Positions 34,418 through 42,880 of a stretch of 64,000 nucleotides of DNA are shown in pieces. The notes beneath the pieces are model-generated. The model was not told the DNA's origin. It made no database searches and saw nothing but the letters and a program-made list of their open reading frames with translations. This DNA comes from Nocardioides albus (lineage in GTDB: Bacteria; Actinomycetota; Actinomycetes; Propionibacteriales; Nocardioidaceae). Position 1 is the first letter of the stretch. The number at the start of each line of letters is the position of its first letter. The position numbers were made by a program, and so were the translations under genes. The stretch covers positions 310,001-374,000 of the forward strand of contig NZ_BMQT01000004.1 of NCBI RefSeq assembly GCF_014648255.1. Reading direction: 5' to 3'.

Positions 34418-34447
34418 GGGTGACGAACGCTCACCGCTCGTTCACCC
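34418..34447 (+). terminator. Imperfect hairpin after psuG
   Basis: GGGTGACGAACG and CGCTCGTTCACCC pair with one bulge, 6 bp after the psuG stop. There is no T-run, so a terminator role is tentative. Confidence 0.4.
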
Positions 34448-34578
34448 CGGAGACACCACGGTCGGCCTAACATCTCGTCTGGTTGTGCGTTGATCCTCCC
34501 GTGACCGATAGCCCCCACATTGGCCCGACCAGAGTCGACACGCTCGCGATGGCGAGTGTGCGCTGGTGAACACCCCCT

Positions 34579-34584
34579 TAGACT
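34579..34584 (+). promoter_or_regulatory. -10 box (TAGACT) of the glycosyltransferase gene
   Basis: TAGACT ends 8 nt before GTG 34593. The spacing suggests a leaderless transcript and was used to choose the start of the glycosyltransferase. Confidence 0.4.
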
Positions 34585-34592
34585 CCATATGC

Positions 34593-35693
34593 GTGGGGGC
34601 ATTCAGGAGGAGGGACAAGCCGAGGCTGCTGAGCGTCGTCGTGCCGGTCTACAACGTGGCCGACTACGTCGCCGACAGCCTCGCCAGCATCCTGCGCCAG
34701 CCCCTGCGTGAGGTCTGCGCCATCGAGGTCGTCGTGGTCGACGACGGGTCCACCGACGGCTCTGCCGAGATCGTCAAGGGCGTCGCCGCGAAGGACCCCC
34801 GGGTCACGCTGATCACCCAGCCCAACTCCGGTGTCTCCATCGCCCGTCGCGCCGGGATCGCGGCCGCCACCGGTGACCTGCTCACCTTCGTCGATCCCGA
34901 TGACATCCTGCCCCGCGACGCCTGGACCCCGATGCTGCGGTCGCTGCGGCGTACCGGCTCCGACTTCGCGGTCGGCGCCGCCGAGCGCGTGAGCGTCGTC
35001 AACGGCGAGGAGCGCAGGTACGTCACCCCGCTGATGCGCCGCAACCACTCCCGGACGCGCCTCAGGTGCCGGATCGAGGACGCGCCGCTGATGCTCGCGG
35101 ACGTGTTCGTCTGGAACAAGATCTTCCGGCGCTCCTTCTGGACCGACAACGACATCACCTTCCCCGAGCGAACTCGCTACCAGGACCAGGTGGCCCTGAC
35201 CCAGGCATTCCTGGCCGCCCGGAGCTTCGACGTCCTCACCGACGTCGTCTACGACTGGCGGGTCCGGTCCGACCTGTCCTCCGCCACCCAGAAGCGCGCT
35301 CAGATCGCCAACCTGGTCGAGCGGATCACCACCAAGCGCCAGACCGTCGAGATGGTGGCCGCCACGGGCTCCGAGGAGCTGATGCGGACGCTGCGCACCG
35401 AGATCCTCCCGATCGACATGTGGGAGCACTTCCGCGCGGCGGTCGATCCCTCCACCGAGGACCCCGACCGCTACTGGTCGCTGCTTCGCGAGGCCGTCCT
35501 CGAGCTCTGGTACGACGCCGGCGTCCCCTTCGAGGAGACCACCGTCCCGCGTGGTCAGCGCCTGATGGCCTGGCTGGTCTCGCGAGACCGCCGCGACGAC
35601 CTCGCCGACCTCATCGAGATGATCGACGAGCGCGGCCCGGCCAAGACGATCGAGGCGTTCGCCGCCGCCGAGGACCTGCCGGTCGGTCTCTGA
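34593..35693 (+). CDS. Family 2 glycosyltransferase (GT-A)
   Basis: A 366-residue inverting glycosyltransferase. The GT-A nucleotide-sugar site shows as LLSVVVPVYN at about 13-22, VVDDGSTDGS near 48-57 and the metal-binding DxD in FVDPDD near 100-105. Further C-terminal are the acceptor-side NKIFRRSFW and the YQDQ motif common to teichoic-acid and capsule GT2 enzymes. No membrane helix is evident, so it probably works at the inner face of the membrane. It stands alone, and the polymer it makes cannot be told. Start GTG 34593 follows the -10 box; GTG 34566 is an alternative. Confidence 0.88.
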   Translation: MGAFRRRDKPRLLSVVVPVYNVADYVADSLASILRQPLREVCAIEVVVVDDGSTDGSAEIVKGVAAKDPRVTLITQPNSGVSIARRAGIAAATGDLLTFVDPDDILPRDAWTPMLRSLRRTGSDFAVGAAERVSVVNGEERRYVTPLMRRNHSRTRLRCRIEDAPLMLADVFVWNKIFRRSFWTDNDITFPERTRYQDQVALTQAFLAARSFDVLTDVVYDWRVRSDLSSATQKRAQIANLVERITTKRQTVEMVAATGSEELMRTLRTEILPIDMWEHFRAAVDPSTEDPDRYWSLLREAVLELWYDAGVPFEETTVPRGQRLMAWLVSRDRRDDLADLIEMIDERGPAKTIEAFAAAEDLPVGL

Positions 35694-35881
35694 GGGGGCA
35701 GGATCCCCACAGTTGAGAGTCAGTTGACCGTCAACTCGGTATAGCAGCACTCGTTCGATGGCCCTGGCCACTAGCGTCTACCCGCCTGGGTATCCGATCC
35801 GTCGCGAGCGCCTCGGCGTCTTCCTCTCGGGACCGTCGTCTGCGGCCGTACGCCGCACCTCGTAGAAGCTGGCCATCCCTC

Positions 35882-38239
35882 ATGCATTCACCGCAGCGCG
35901 CCCTCGCGCTGATCGCCGGACTGACCGTCAGCGCCCTCGCGCTGAGCGTGGCACCGGTGATCGCCGCCGAGGCTCCGCCGACCCCGGACGTCACCTGCGC
36001 CACGACCGCGCCGACCATCGACGGAGCTCAGGCGGTCGCTCGCGCCTGCGGTGACGAGGTCGAGGTGTCCGGGGAGGACGCCGATCTCACCGCACTCCCC
36101 GATGGTCGGATGCGACTCGATCTTGCTCCCCGGCTCGCGGCCGACGAGCCGACCACGCTGCCCAGCTACCCACCGCGCGGAGTGGATGCGACCAGCGCTG
36201 ACGTGGAGAACTCGGTGACCGGCACCTCCGACCTCGACCCGGAGACCGGGCCGGCATGGGTGGGTCACTGCGACCCGGCGGAGGTCGGCGACGACCCCTA
36301 CGCCGAGCGGATCCTCGAAGCCTGCGGCGAGGCGCCCTCCAGCCAGCGCATCACCTGGGAGTTCGACGACCTGAGCGCGCTCGACGGCGTACGTGCCGAG
36401 GACATCGACGCCGCCGAGTTCATCGTGCGCGCCGACCTCGCCTGGGTCGATCCCGACACCTGCCCGCCGAGCACGCTCGAGCTGTACGCCGGTGGCGACT
36501 GGAGCAACCAGCCCGCGTCCGCGATGACCTACTACGCTGCCGCATGCCCGCAGGACCGCATGTGGACCGGCTACTTCGACTTCGTGGCCACCTCGCTCGC
36601 CAAGCAGGCGGTCACCGACGGGACGCTCTCGGTCGGGCTGAAGGCCGCCGACGAGACCTGCATGGCCTGTGGCTGGAACCTGGTCGAGGACGCCGGTCTC
36701 TCCGTCTACTTCAACCGCGCTCCGGATGCTCCTACCAGCCTCCTGGCCGGCACAGACCTGCCCGGCGACGCCTGCACCGGCGAGACGACCTGGCTCAACC
36801 GCGCTATCCAGATGAGTGCGTTCATCACCGATCCCGACACGCTGGAGAACTCGCGAACCGACCGCGTCCGAGCGCACTTCCGGGTCTACCCGGCGGGCAC
36901 CGTGGACGGGACGCCGCTCTACGAGGCGACCACCAGCGGCACCCTCGCGGGCTGGCGTCAGACGACGTACATCCCGGCCGACGTCCTGACCGACGGCGGC
37001 GAGTACGACGTCTGGGTCTCCGGCATCGACGGGTACGGCCTCGAGGGCACGGCCTCGAAGTGCCGGGTCGGTTACGACATCACCGCACCCGCGGTGCCCG
37101 AGATCGTCCCGGTCGTGGGGGCGGACACGGTCTACCTCGCCGGCGGCGGTCCGCGCGGTGGCCCGAGCACACCTGGAAAGTTCTGGGTTCGCAGCGCCGA
37201 CGCCGTGCTGGTCAACTTCGCGAGCGGAAACAACCCGATCTGCGCCTGGGGCGCCGAGGTTCCCGCGCACCCGTACACGACCTTCGAATATCTGCCGGGC
37301 AGCTACGACTCCATGATCGGCGGTCAGGTGATGGCCTGCGTCTACGACCGTGCCGGCAACCGGAGCGCGGCGACCTACGAGTTCGACGTCGCCTCGAGCG
37401 CCTCCGGAGACCTCACCCCGCCGGCGATTGCGGTAAGCGGGGGCAGCTCCTACAGCTACGGCAGCACGTACCCCTCGAGCGTCACCGTGAGCCCGGACGC
37501 GATCACGCCTTACGGCACGGTGACGGTCTCGGCCGGCTCGACCGTCCTCGGCTCGGCGACCTTCGACGTGCGTACGAAGACGATCACCGTGCCTGCCAAG
37601 AAGCTGCCGGTGGGCACGCACACGCTCACCTACACCTACCAGGCATTCCCCGGGGCGCCGCGGTGGTCGACGACCCGTTCGGTCAAGGTCGTCGGTCTGT
37701 TCACGGCTCCCGCGCCCACGATCTCGGGAACGGCCCAGGTCGGTCGGAAGCTCACCGCCTCACGAGGCACCTGGACGCCGTCACCGTCCACGGTGACGTA
37801 CGTCTGGAAGGTCGGCTCCACCGTGCTGAAGTCCGGCACTGCGAACTGGTTGACCGTGCCCGCCTCCGCGAAGGGAAAGCGGATCACCGTGAGCGTGTCC
37901 GGATCGCGGAGCGGTTACACCACGAAGACGGTGACGAGCGCGGCGACGCGGACCGTCGTCACGGGGGTCTTCGCCGCTCCGCGACCGAAGCTGACGGGCG
38001 TCTTCCGGGTCGGTCGCACGATCACCGCCAGCCGGGGCACCTGGACACCAGCCCCGGCCGCGGTCAAGTACGTCTGGAAGCTCAACGGCCGGACGTACAA
38101 GACCACGACCTCCACGAGGCTGAGGCTTCCGGCATCGGCGAAGGGCAAGAAGGTGACGGTCACGGTCGTCGGGTCGCGGACCGGGTACGTCACCAAGTCG
38201 GTGACCTCGGCTGCACTGCTCGTGCGCGGACCGGCCTGA
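35882..38239 (+). CDS. Large secreted protein with C-terminal Ig-like repeats
   Basis: A 785-residue exported protein. The signal peptide is about 1-29 (cleavage IAA-EA). The mid part (about 80-520) is rich in Trp, Cys and Asp and may contain carbohydrate- or surface-binding beta domains, but I recognise none. The final 150 residues hold two clear Ig-like repeats (about 617-690 and 698-775), each with the pattern P-x-L/I-x-G-x-x-x-V-G-R-K/T-x-T-A-S-R-G-T-W-x-P and V-x-Y-V-W-K, as in many actinobacterial surface proteins; a third, more distant copy precedes them. No sortase signal or membrane anchor is present, so it is probably released or wall-attached noncovalently. Confidence 0.8.
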   Translation: MHSPQRALALIAGLTVSALALSVAPVIAAEAPPTPDVTCATTAPTIDGAQAVARACGDEVEVSGEDADLTALPDGRMRLDLAPRLAADEPTTLPSYPPRGVDATSADVENSVTGTSDLDPETGPAWVGHCDPAEVGDDPYAERILEACGEAPSSQRITWEFDDLSALDGVRAEDIDAAEFIVRADLAWVDPDTCPPSTLELYAGGDWSNQPASAMTYYAAACPQDRMWTGYFDFVATSLAKQAVTDGTLSVGLKAADETCMACGWNLVEDAGLSVYFNRAPDAPTSLLAGTDLPGDACTGETTWLNRAIQMSAFITDPDTLENSRTDRVRAHFRVYPAGTVDGTPLYEATTSGTLAGWRQTTYIPADVLTDGGEYDVWVSGIDGYGLEGTASKCRVGYDITAPAVPEIVPVVGADTVYLAGGGPRGGPSTPGKFWVRSADAVLVNFASGNNPICAWGAEVPAHPYTTFEYLPGSYDSMIGGQVMACVYDRAGNRSAATYEFDVASSASGDLTPPAIAVSGGSSYSYGSTYPSSVTVSPDAITPYGTVTVSAGSTVLGSATFDVRTKTITVPAKKLPVGTHTLTYTYQAFPGAPRWSTTRSVKVVGLFTAPAPTISGTAQVGRKLTASRGTWTPSPSTVTYVWKVGSTVLKSGTANWLTVPASAKGKRITVSVSGSRSGYTTKTVTSAATRTVVTGVFAAPRPKLTGVFRVGRTITASRGTWTPAPAAVKYVWKLNGRTYKTTTSTRLRLPASAKGKKVTVTVVGSRTGYVTKSVTSAALLVRGPA

Positions 38240-38242
38240 CCA

Positions 38243-38272
38243 GGTGGCGGGCGGACCAGTCCGCCCGCCACC
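38243..38272 (+). terminator. Strong GC hairpin after the Ig-like protein gene
   Basis: GGTGGCGGGCGGA and TCCGCCCGCCACC form a perfect 13-bp stem with a 4-nt loop, 3 bp after the stop codon. No T-run follows, as is common for actinobacterial terminators. Confidence 0.75.
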
Positions 38273-38283
38273 GACCGATACCC

Positions 38284-38316
38284 AACCTGAAACCAACCCG
38301 AAACCAACCCGAAACC
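38284..38316 (+). repeat. Three 11-bp tandem repeats
   Basis: AACCTGAAACC, then AACCCGAAACC twice, lie directly in tandem just behind the hairpin that follows the Ig-like protein gene. They resemble in length the 11-bp array at 20741, but with unrelated sequence. Confidence 0.8.
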
Positions 38317-38466
38317 CCTGGTCGTATCGGAAAGTCCTGGGTCTCAGGGACCAAAGACCTGCGATGGGCCCGGATGCGTAGGGAATTGGGCGATTCCCGT
38401 TGCACGGCTGTTGCCGGAGGGGCAAGGTGTGGGCACCCCACGCCATTGCTTCGAGGAGCCCCCTGA

Positions 38467-39300
38467 ATGCCCAGCGTCCAGCTGTCGGCCGGTCCGATCG
38501 ACTACGAAGATACCGGCGGTGACGGCCCTGTCCTCGTGCTCCTCCACGGAGTGCCGATGGACGGCCGTCTGTGGCGTCGTGCGATGCCTCACCTCGGCGG
38601 GTTCCGGGTGATCCGGCCGACGCTGCCGCTCGGCGGCCACCGGAAGCCGATGCGACCGGACGCGGACCTCAGTCAGCAAGGGGTGGCGAACATCCTCGGC
38701 GACTTCCTCGATGAGCTCGAGCTCCACGACGTCACCCTGGTCCTCAACGACTGGGGCGGCGGGCAGTTCCTCATCAACGCCGACCGCACCGACCGCATCG
38801 CGCGACTGGCGCTGGTGGCGTGCGAGGCCTTCGACAACTACCCGCCCAAGGCGGCCAGGCCGCTGGCCGTGCTCTCGAAGGTGCCGCCGCTGTTCACCGC
38901 AGCGCTGCAGCTGTTCCGCGTGCAGGGGTTCCGGCAGGCGAGCTCGGGCTACGGCGGGATGTCGGTCGACAAGGACTACCACCTCTACGACGACCTCGTG
39001 CACGGCTGGTTCGCGCCGGCACTGACCGACAAGGCGATCCGCCGCGACTTCATGAAGTTCGCCGGCGGCGCGCCTGGGCGCGACGAGCTGCTCGAGCTGG
39101 CCGAGGGGCAGCAGAAGTTCACCAAGCCGGTGCTCGTCGTCTGGGCCGGCCAGGACACGATGATGCCCGCCGAGCACGGTCCCCGGTTGGCGGCGCACTA
39201 CCCCGACGCGCGGCTGGAGATCGTCAAGGACTCCTCGACGCTGGTGCCGATCGACCAGCCCGAACAGCTCGCGGGCCTACTTCGCGCCTTCGTCGGCTGA
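38467..39300 (+). CDS. Alpha/beta hydrolase, haloalkane dehalogenase-like
   Basis: A 277-residue alpha/beta-hydrolase fold protein. The oxyanion motif LLHGVPMDGRLW is at 25-36. The nucleophile elbow is N-D-W-G-G with D95 (VTLVLNDWGGGQF), the Asp-type nucleophile of haloalkane dehalogenases and epoxide hydrolases rather than Ser. At the usual catalytic-His position near the C-terminus the sequence is DSSTLVPIDQPEQL, with no His, so the usual triad seems incomplete. An acid or amide partner could replace it, or the enzyme may be inactive. Its end overlaps the convergent MFS gene by 24 bp. Substrate unknown. Confidence 0.82.
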   Translation: MPSVQLSAGPIDYEDTGGDGPVLVLLHGVPMDGRLWRRAMPHLGGFRVIRPTLPLGGHRKPMRPDADLSQQGVANILGDFLDELELHDVTLVLNDWGGGQFLINADRTDRIARLALVACEAFDNYPPKAARPLAVLSKVPPLFTAALQLFRVQGFRQASSGYGGMSVDKDYHLYDDLVHGWFAPALTDKAIRRDFMKFAGGAPGRDELLELAEGQQKFTKPVLVVWAGQDTMMPAEHGPRLAAHYPDARLEIVKDSSTLVPIDQPEQLAGLLRAFVG

Positions 39301-40611
39301 CGCAGCGGCGGGGGCGTCGCTCCGGTTGACCCGGTAGGCGACGAAGCTCGGGACCAGCAGCGCGCACAGCGCGATCCCGATCAGGTTCAGCAGACCACCT
39401 CCGGTGGTCGCGATAGCGGTGCCGACCACGGCTGCCGCGCCGCCGTGCAGGACGTCGGCCACCCGTGGGCCGCCCGCGACGACGACCGTGAAGACCCCCT
39501 GCAGCCGGCCGCGTACGTTGTCGTCGGCTGCTGCTTGGAGCATCGACATCCGGATCGCCGCAGAGGCCACGTCGGCGGCGCCGGCGATCATCATGAAGAG
39601 CACCCCGAGGCCGAGAAGGAGTGCCGTGGTGCGCCCGTCGACGGCGTGGTTCGCCAAGGCGACGGTGAGCCCGAACAGGGTGATCCCCAGCGCCCAGACA
39701 GCGATGCACCACATGACCACGCGCCCCTGGGCCTCGGCCCGGGAGACCCAGCCGGAGAAGATCCCGCCGATCACCGCGCCGGCCGGGATGGCGGCGAAGA
39801 GCAGCGCGAAGGCGATCCCGCCTTCGGACGGGCCGCCGAAGGACTCGTGCGCGATCTGTGGGAACAGCGCCCGCGGCATCGCGAAGACCATCGCGATCAG
39901 GTCGACCACGAAGCTCATCAGCAGCACCGGCTGGTGACGCAGATAGGCGAAGCCGTCCCACACCGAACGCAGCCCGGGGACCTTGGCCCCGGCGCCCTCG
40001 ACGGGGAGCCTCGGCAGCAGCACGACCGCGTAGAGGGTCACGAAGAGGGTGACGGTGTCGATGGCGTACAACCAGGTGAACCCGGTGAACGGCAGCATCA
40101 CGCCGGCGACCAGCGGGCCCGCGATGGCACCCGCCTGGAAGACGGTCATCTGCAGGGAGTTGGCGGCCGGGAGCAGGTGGACGGGCAGGATCTTGGGCAG
40201 CAGCGCCGAGCGGGTCGGCTGGTTCACCGCGAAGAACGCCTGCTGAACCGAGAACAGGCACAGCAGCAGCCAGACGTTGGTGTTGCCGAGCGCGGACTGG
40301 AGCCAGAAGAGCGCGCTGGTGACGATCAGCCCGGTGGTCGAGACCATCAGGATCGTACGCCGGTCGAAGTGGTCCGCCAGCGCGCCGCCGTAGAGGCCGA
40401 AGACGATCAGCGGGACGAGTCCGAAGACACCGGTGAGACCGACGTACGCCGAGGAGCCGGTGTCGGCGTAGATCTGGGCCGGCACCGCCACGACGGTCAG
40501 CTGCGCGCCGATCATGGTGACGATCCCGGCGAGCCACAGGCGCCGGAAGTGCGGCTCCTGGAGCGGGCGGGTGTCGGCGACAGCACCCTTGAGCCGTGCG
40601 GCGATGGTCAT
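39277..40611 (-). CDS. MFS transporter (drug-exporter type)
   Basis: A 444-residue major facilitator with about 12 membrane helices. The loop after helix 2 carries LYGGALADHFDRRTIL, a clear form of the MFS A-motif (G-x-x-x-D-x-x-x-R-R), and the whole is similar to enterobactin/EntS-type and multidrug exporters (HFRRLWLAGIVTM near the start). ATG 40611 is chosen because conservation begins at MTIAARLKGAV; upstream extension is rich in Ser/Arg and unlikely. A REP-like half element lies between it and the YciI gene. Confidence 0.9.
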   Translation of the reverse strand: MTIAARLKGAVADTRPLQEPHFRRLWLAGIVTMIGAQLTVVAVPAQIYADTGSSAYVGLTGVFGLVPLIVFGLYGGALADHFDRRTILMVSTTGLIVTSALFWLQSALGNTNVWLLLCLFSVQQAFFAVNQPTRSALLPKILPVHLLPAANSLQMTVFQAGAIAGPLVAGVMLPFTGFTWLYAIDTVTLFVTLYAVVLLPRLPVEGAGAKVPGLRSVWDGFAYLRHQPVLLMSFVVDLIAMVFAMPRALFPQIAHESFGGPSEGGIAFALLFAAIPAGAVIGGIFSGWVSRAEAQGRVVMWCIAVWALGITLFGLTVALANHAVDGRTTALLLGLGVLFMMIAGAADVASAAIRMSMLQAAADDNVRGRLQGVFTVVVAGGPRVADVLHGGAAAVVGTAIATTGGGLLNLIGIALCALLVPSFVAYRVNRSDAPAAASADEGAK

Positions 40612-40619
40612 TCTGCTCC

Positions 40620-40644
40620 GGTGGTCGAGCCTGTCGAGACCAAC
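40620..40644. repeat. Half of a REP-like element
   Basis: GTGGTCGAGC-CTG-TCGAGACCAAC matches the GGTCGAGC and TCGAGACCAAC halves of the larger element at 12995-13118 and forms its own short inverted repeat (GTCGAG/TCGAGAC). It is just upstream of the MFS start. Confidence 0.6.
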
Positions 40645-40689
40645 AAATAGTAAAGACCTGAATTTCCCTGGAGAAATTCGCGTGAGGGG

Positions 40690-40716
40690 TGTCGGATCGG
40701 GGTGTAGACGTTCGTA
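40690..40716 (+). promoter_or_regulatory. Candidate ECF42-type promoter
   Basis: TGTCGGA (40690-40696), a 16-nt spacer and CGTA (40713-40716) match the -35/-10 arrangement I recall for ECF42 sigma factors (TGTCGA and CG-type -10). It lies 54 bp before the YciI/DGPF gene that precedes the ECF42 gene, as expected for self-activation. Only one site and memory-based consensus support it. Confidence 0.45.
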
Positions 40717-40769
40717 GCAAGGGTGAGAGGCGGCCACCGAGGCCGCCCGCACACAGAGGAGTGAGCACC

Positions 40770-41144
40770 ATGGCCAAGTACCTGATGTCCGTCTGGGGTC
40801 CCGACTCGGACTACGAGAAGGAGCACTACGGCTACGCCTCGGAGGAAGAGATGATGCGCTCGTTCGAGGCGACCGGGAAGTTCAACGACAAGCTGCAGCA
40901 GGAGGGCTACTTCGTCTTCGCCGACGGCCTCGATGCCGCGAAGAACGCGACCGTCGTCGACGGCCAGGGCGAGAAGCCGGTCATCACCGACGGCCCCTAT
41001 GCCGAGGCGAAGGAGTACATGGCGGGCTTCTGGATCATCGACGTCCCTGATCTCGACGTCGCCCTCAAGCTCGCCACCGAGGCCTCCGCTGCCTGCCTCG
41101 GCAAGGTCGAGGTACGCCCGATGCAGACCGGCCCTGAGGCGTGA
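40770..41144 (+). CDS. YciI/DGPF-domain protein (first of two)
   Basis: A 124-residue ferredoxin-like alpha+beta protein of the YciI-related DGPF family. The signature appears as ITDGPYAEAKEYMAGFWII near 75-93. YciI proteins have a conserved His/Asp active site of unproven chemistry. ATG 40770 is preceded by GAGGAG. The next gene, a sigma factor, starts 7 bp after its stop, and a second DGPF gene lies behind that, the known gene neighbourhood of ECF42 sigma factors. Confidence 0.9.
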   Translation: MAKYLMSVWGPDSDYEKEHYGYASEEEMMRSFEATGKFNDKLQQEGYFVFADGLDAAKNATVVDGQGEKPVITDGPYAEAKEYMAGFWIIDVPDLDVALKLATEASAACLGKVEVRPMQTGPEA

Positions 41145-41151
41145 CTCTCTG

Positions 41152-42414
41152 TTGACGGATATCGACGAGGCGATCACCCGGGCCCACCAAGAGGAGTGGG
41201 CCCGGGTGGTCGCCAGCCTCGCCAGGCGCTTCGGCGATCTCAGCATCGCCGAGGATGCCGCGGCCGAGGCGTTCATGGTCGCTGTCGAGCGTTGGCCGCT
41301 CGACGGCGTACCACCCAACCCCGGCGCGTGGCTCACCACCACCGCCAACCGCCGCGCGATCGACCGGATCCGCCGCGAGTCCAAACGTGACGACAAGCAG
41401 AAGGAGGCGGTCGCCTTGGCTGAGATCCAGGGTCCCGACGAGCCTTCGCTTGATGGGTGCAGCGCCATCGAGGACGATCGGCTCCGGCTGCTCTTCACCT
41501 GTTGTCACCCCGCGCTCGCGCCCGAGGCGCGGATCGCGCTGACGCTGCGCATGGTCGGCGGTCTGACCGTGCCCGAGATCTCCAGTGCGTTCCTGGTCCA
41601 GGAGACCACGATGGGCCAGCGGATCACGCGCGCGAAGAACAAGATCAAGGCCGCCCACATCCCCTACCGGGTCCCGGAGGCGACCGATCTCCCGGAGCGG
41701 GTGAGCGGTGTCTTGGCTGTCCTCTTCCTGGTCTTCAACGAGGGCTACCTCTCCTCGGGCGACCACGAGAACGCCGTACGCGGTGATCTGACCGGCGAGG
41801 CCATCCGGCTGACCCGGCTGGTCCGCGCCCTCCTCCCGGAGGACGGTGAGGTCGCCGGGCTGCTGGCGCTGATGCTGCTGATCGAGGCGCGGCGTACGGC
41901 TCGGGTCTCGGCCACCGGGGAGCTGGTCCGGCTCGACGAGCAGGACCGCGGGGCGTGGGATCTCGGACTGATCGCCGAGGGGCACGCGCTGGTGCGCGAG
42001 CGGCTCGCCGTGGTCGCCAACGGTGGTCCGCGACCCGGCCGCTATCAGATCCTGGCCGCCATCAACGCCGTCCACACCTCGGTGAGGGACGCCCGCGACA
42101 CCGACTGGTCCCAGATCGTCGCGCTCTATGACCAGATGATCCGGGTCGACCCCTCGCCGATCGTCCGTCTCAATCGTGCGATCGCCGTCGCCGAGATGGA
42201 CGGCCCGGAGGTGGCGCTCGCCGAGATCGACCGTCACCTGGGCCCCAGCCTGGACGACTACCACGCCCTCCATGCCACTCGGGCCGACCTGCTGCGCCGG
42301 CTGGGCCGCAGCAACGACTCCCGCGCGGCGTACGACCGGGCCATCGAGCTCGCCGAGAACTCGGCCGAGATCGCGCTGCTGACCCGGCGCAGGGACCAGC
42401 TCGGACCAAGCTGA
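41152..42414 (+). CDS. ECF42-type RNA polymerase sigma factor with C-terminal TPR-like extension
   Basis: A 420-residue extracytoplasmic-function sigma factor. Sigma region 2 is about 10-80 (ITRAHQEEWARVVASLARRF, then the DNA-melting ANRRAIDRIRRE) and region 4 about 110-170 (ALTLRMVGGLTVPEISSAFL and QRITRAKNKI). The remaining 240 residues are a helical extension (DUF6596 plus TPR-like repeats, with RLNRAIAVAEMDGPEVAL and YHALHATRADLLRRLGR) that in ECF42 factors is required for activity in place of an anti-sigma factor. Start is TTG 41152, 7 bp after the YciI stop, with no clear Shine-Dalgarno, implying coupling. Flanked by DGPF genes. Confidence 0.92.
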   Translation: MTDIDEAITRAHQEEWARVVASLARRFGDLSIAEDAAAEAFMVAVERWPLDGVPPNPGAWLTTTANRRAIDRIRRESKRDDKQKEAVALAEIQGPDEPSLDGCSAIEDDRLRLLFTCCHPALAPEARIALTLRMVGGLTVPEISSAFLVQETTMGQRITRAKNKIKAAHIPYRVPEATDLPERVSGVLAVLFLVFNEGYLSSGDHENAVRGDLTGEAIRLTRLVRALLPEDGEVAGLLALMLLIEARRTARVSATGELVRLDEQDRGAWDLGLIAEGHALVRERLAVVANGGPRPGRYQILAAINAVHTSVRDARDTDWSQIVALYDQMIRVDPSPIVRLNRAIAVAEMDGPEVALAEIDRHLGPSLDDYHALHATRADLLRRLGRSNDSRAAYDRAIELAENSAEIALLTRRRDQLGPS

Positions 42415-42447
42415 CCGCCGGATTCGTCCGGAGACAGGAGACGACCA

Positions 42448-42810
42448 ATGCCCGAATACATCGTCGCGTTCAACGACGAGTGGGTGGCCGAGCACACGAT
42501 GGAGCAGCTACGCGCGAAGCGCGATGCCTCCCTGGCGCTGCTCGACGAGATGAGGGCCGCTGGGGTCTTCGTCTACAGCAACGGCGGGATCGATGCCTCG
42601 ACCGCCATCTTCAGCGTCGAGGCTGCCGGCGGCGAGCCGGTCTTCACCGACGGCCCGTACGTCGAGACCAAGGAGCATCTCGGCGGTTTCTGTGTCATCG
42701 ACGTCCCCGACGATGCCGCGGCCCGCCACTGGGCCGGCCGGATGGCGGTCGCACTCGATTGGCCGCAAGAGGTCCACCGGTTCCCGGCGCCGCGGCGCTT
42801 CGACGAGTGA
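42448..42810 (+). CDS. YciI/DGPF-domain protein (second of two)
   Basis: A 120-residue DGPF-family protein resembling its upstream paralogue; the signature is FTDGPYVETKEHLGGFCVI near 70-88. AGGAGACGACC stands before the ATG. It follows the sigma factor by 33 bp and is probably part of the same transcript. Unlike the first copy, it carries a longer C-terminal acidic and Pro/Arg-rich tail (WPQEVHRFPAPRRFDE). Confidence 0.9.
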   Translation: MPEYIVAFNDEWVAEHTMEQLRAKRDASLALLDEMRAAGVFVYSNGGIDASTAIFSVEAAGGEPVFTDGPYVETKEHLGGFCVIDVPDDAAARHWAGRMAVALDWPQEVHRFPAPRRFDE

Positions 42811-42880
42811 GCTCCTGATGAGTCCGACGCTTCGCTGAATCTCGGGAGCAAAGCGTTTCAGGGCGTGGCAGGCTACCCGC

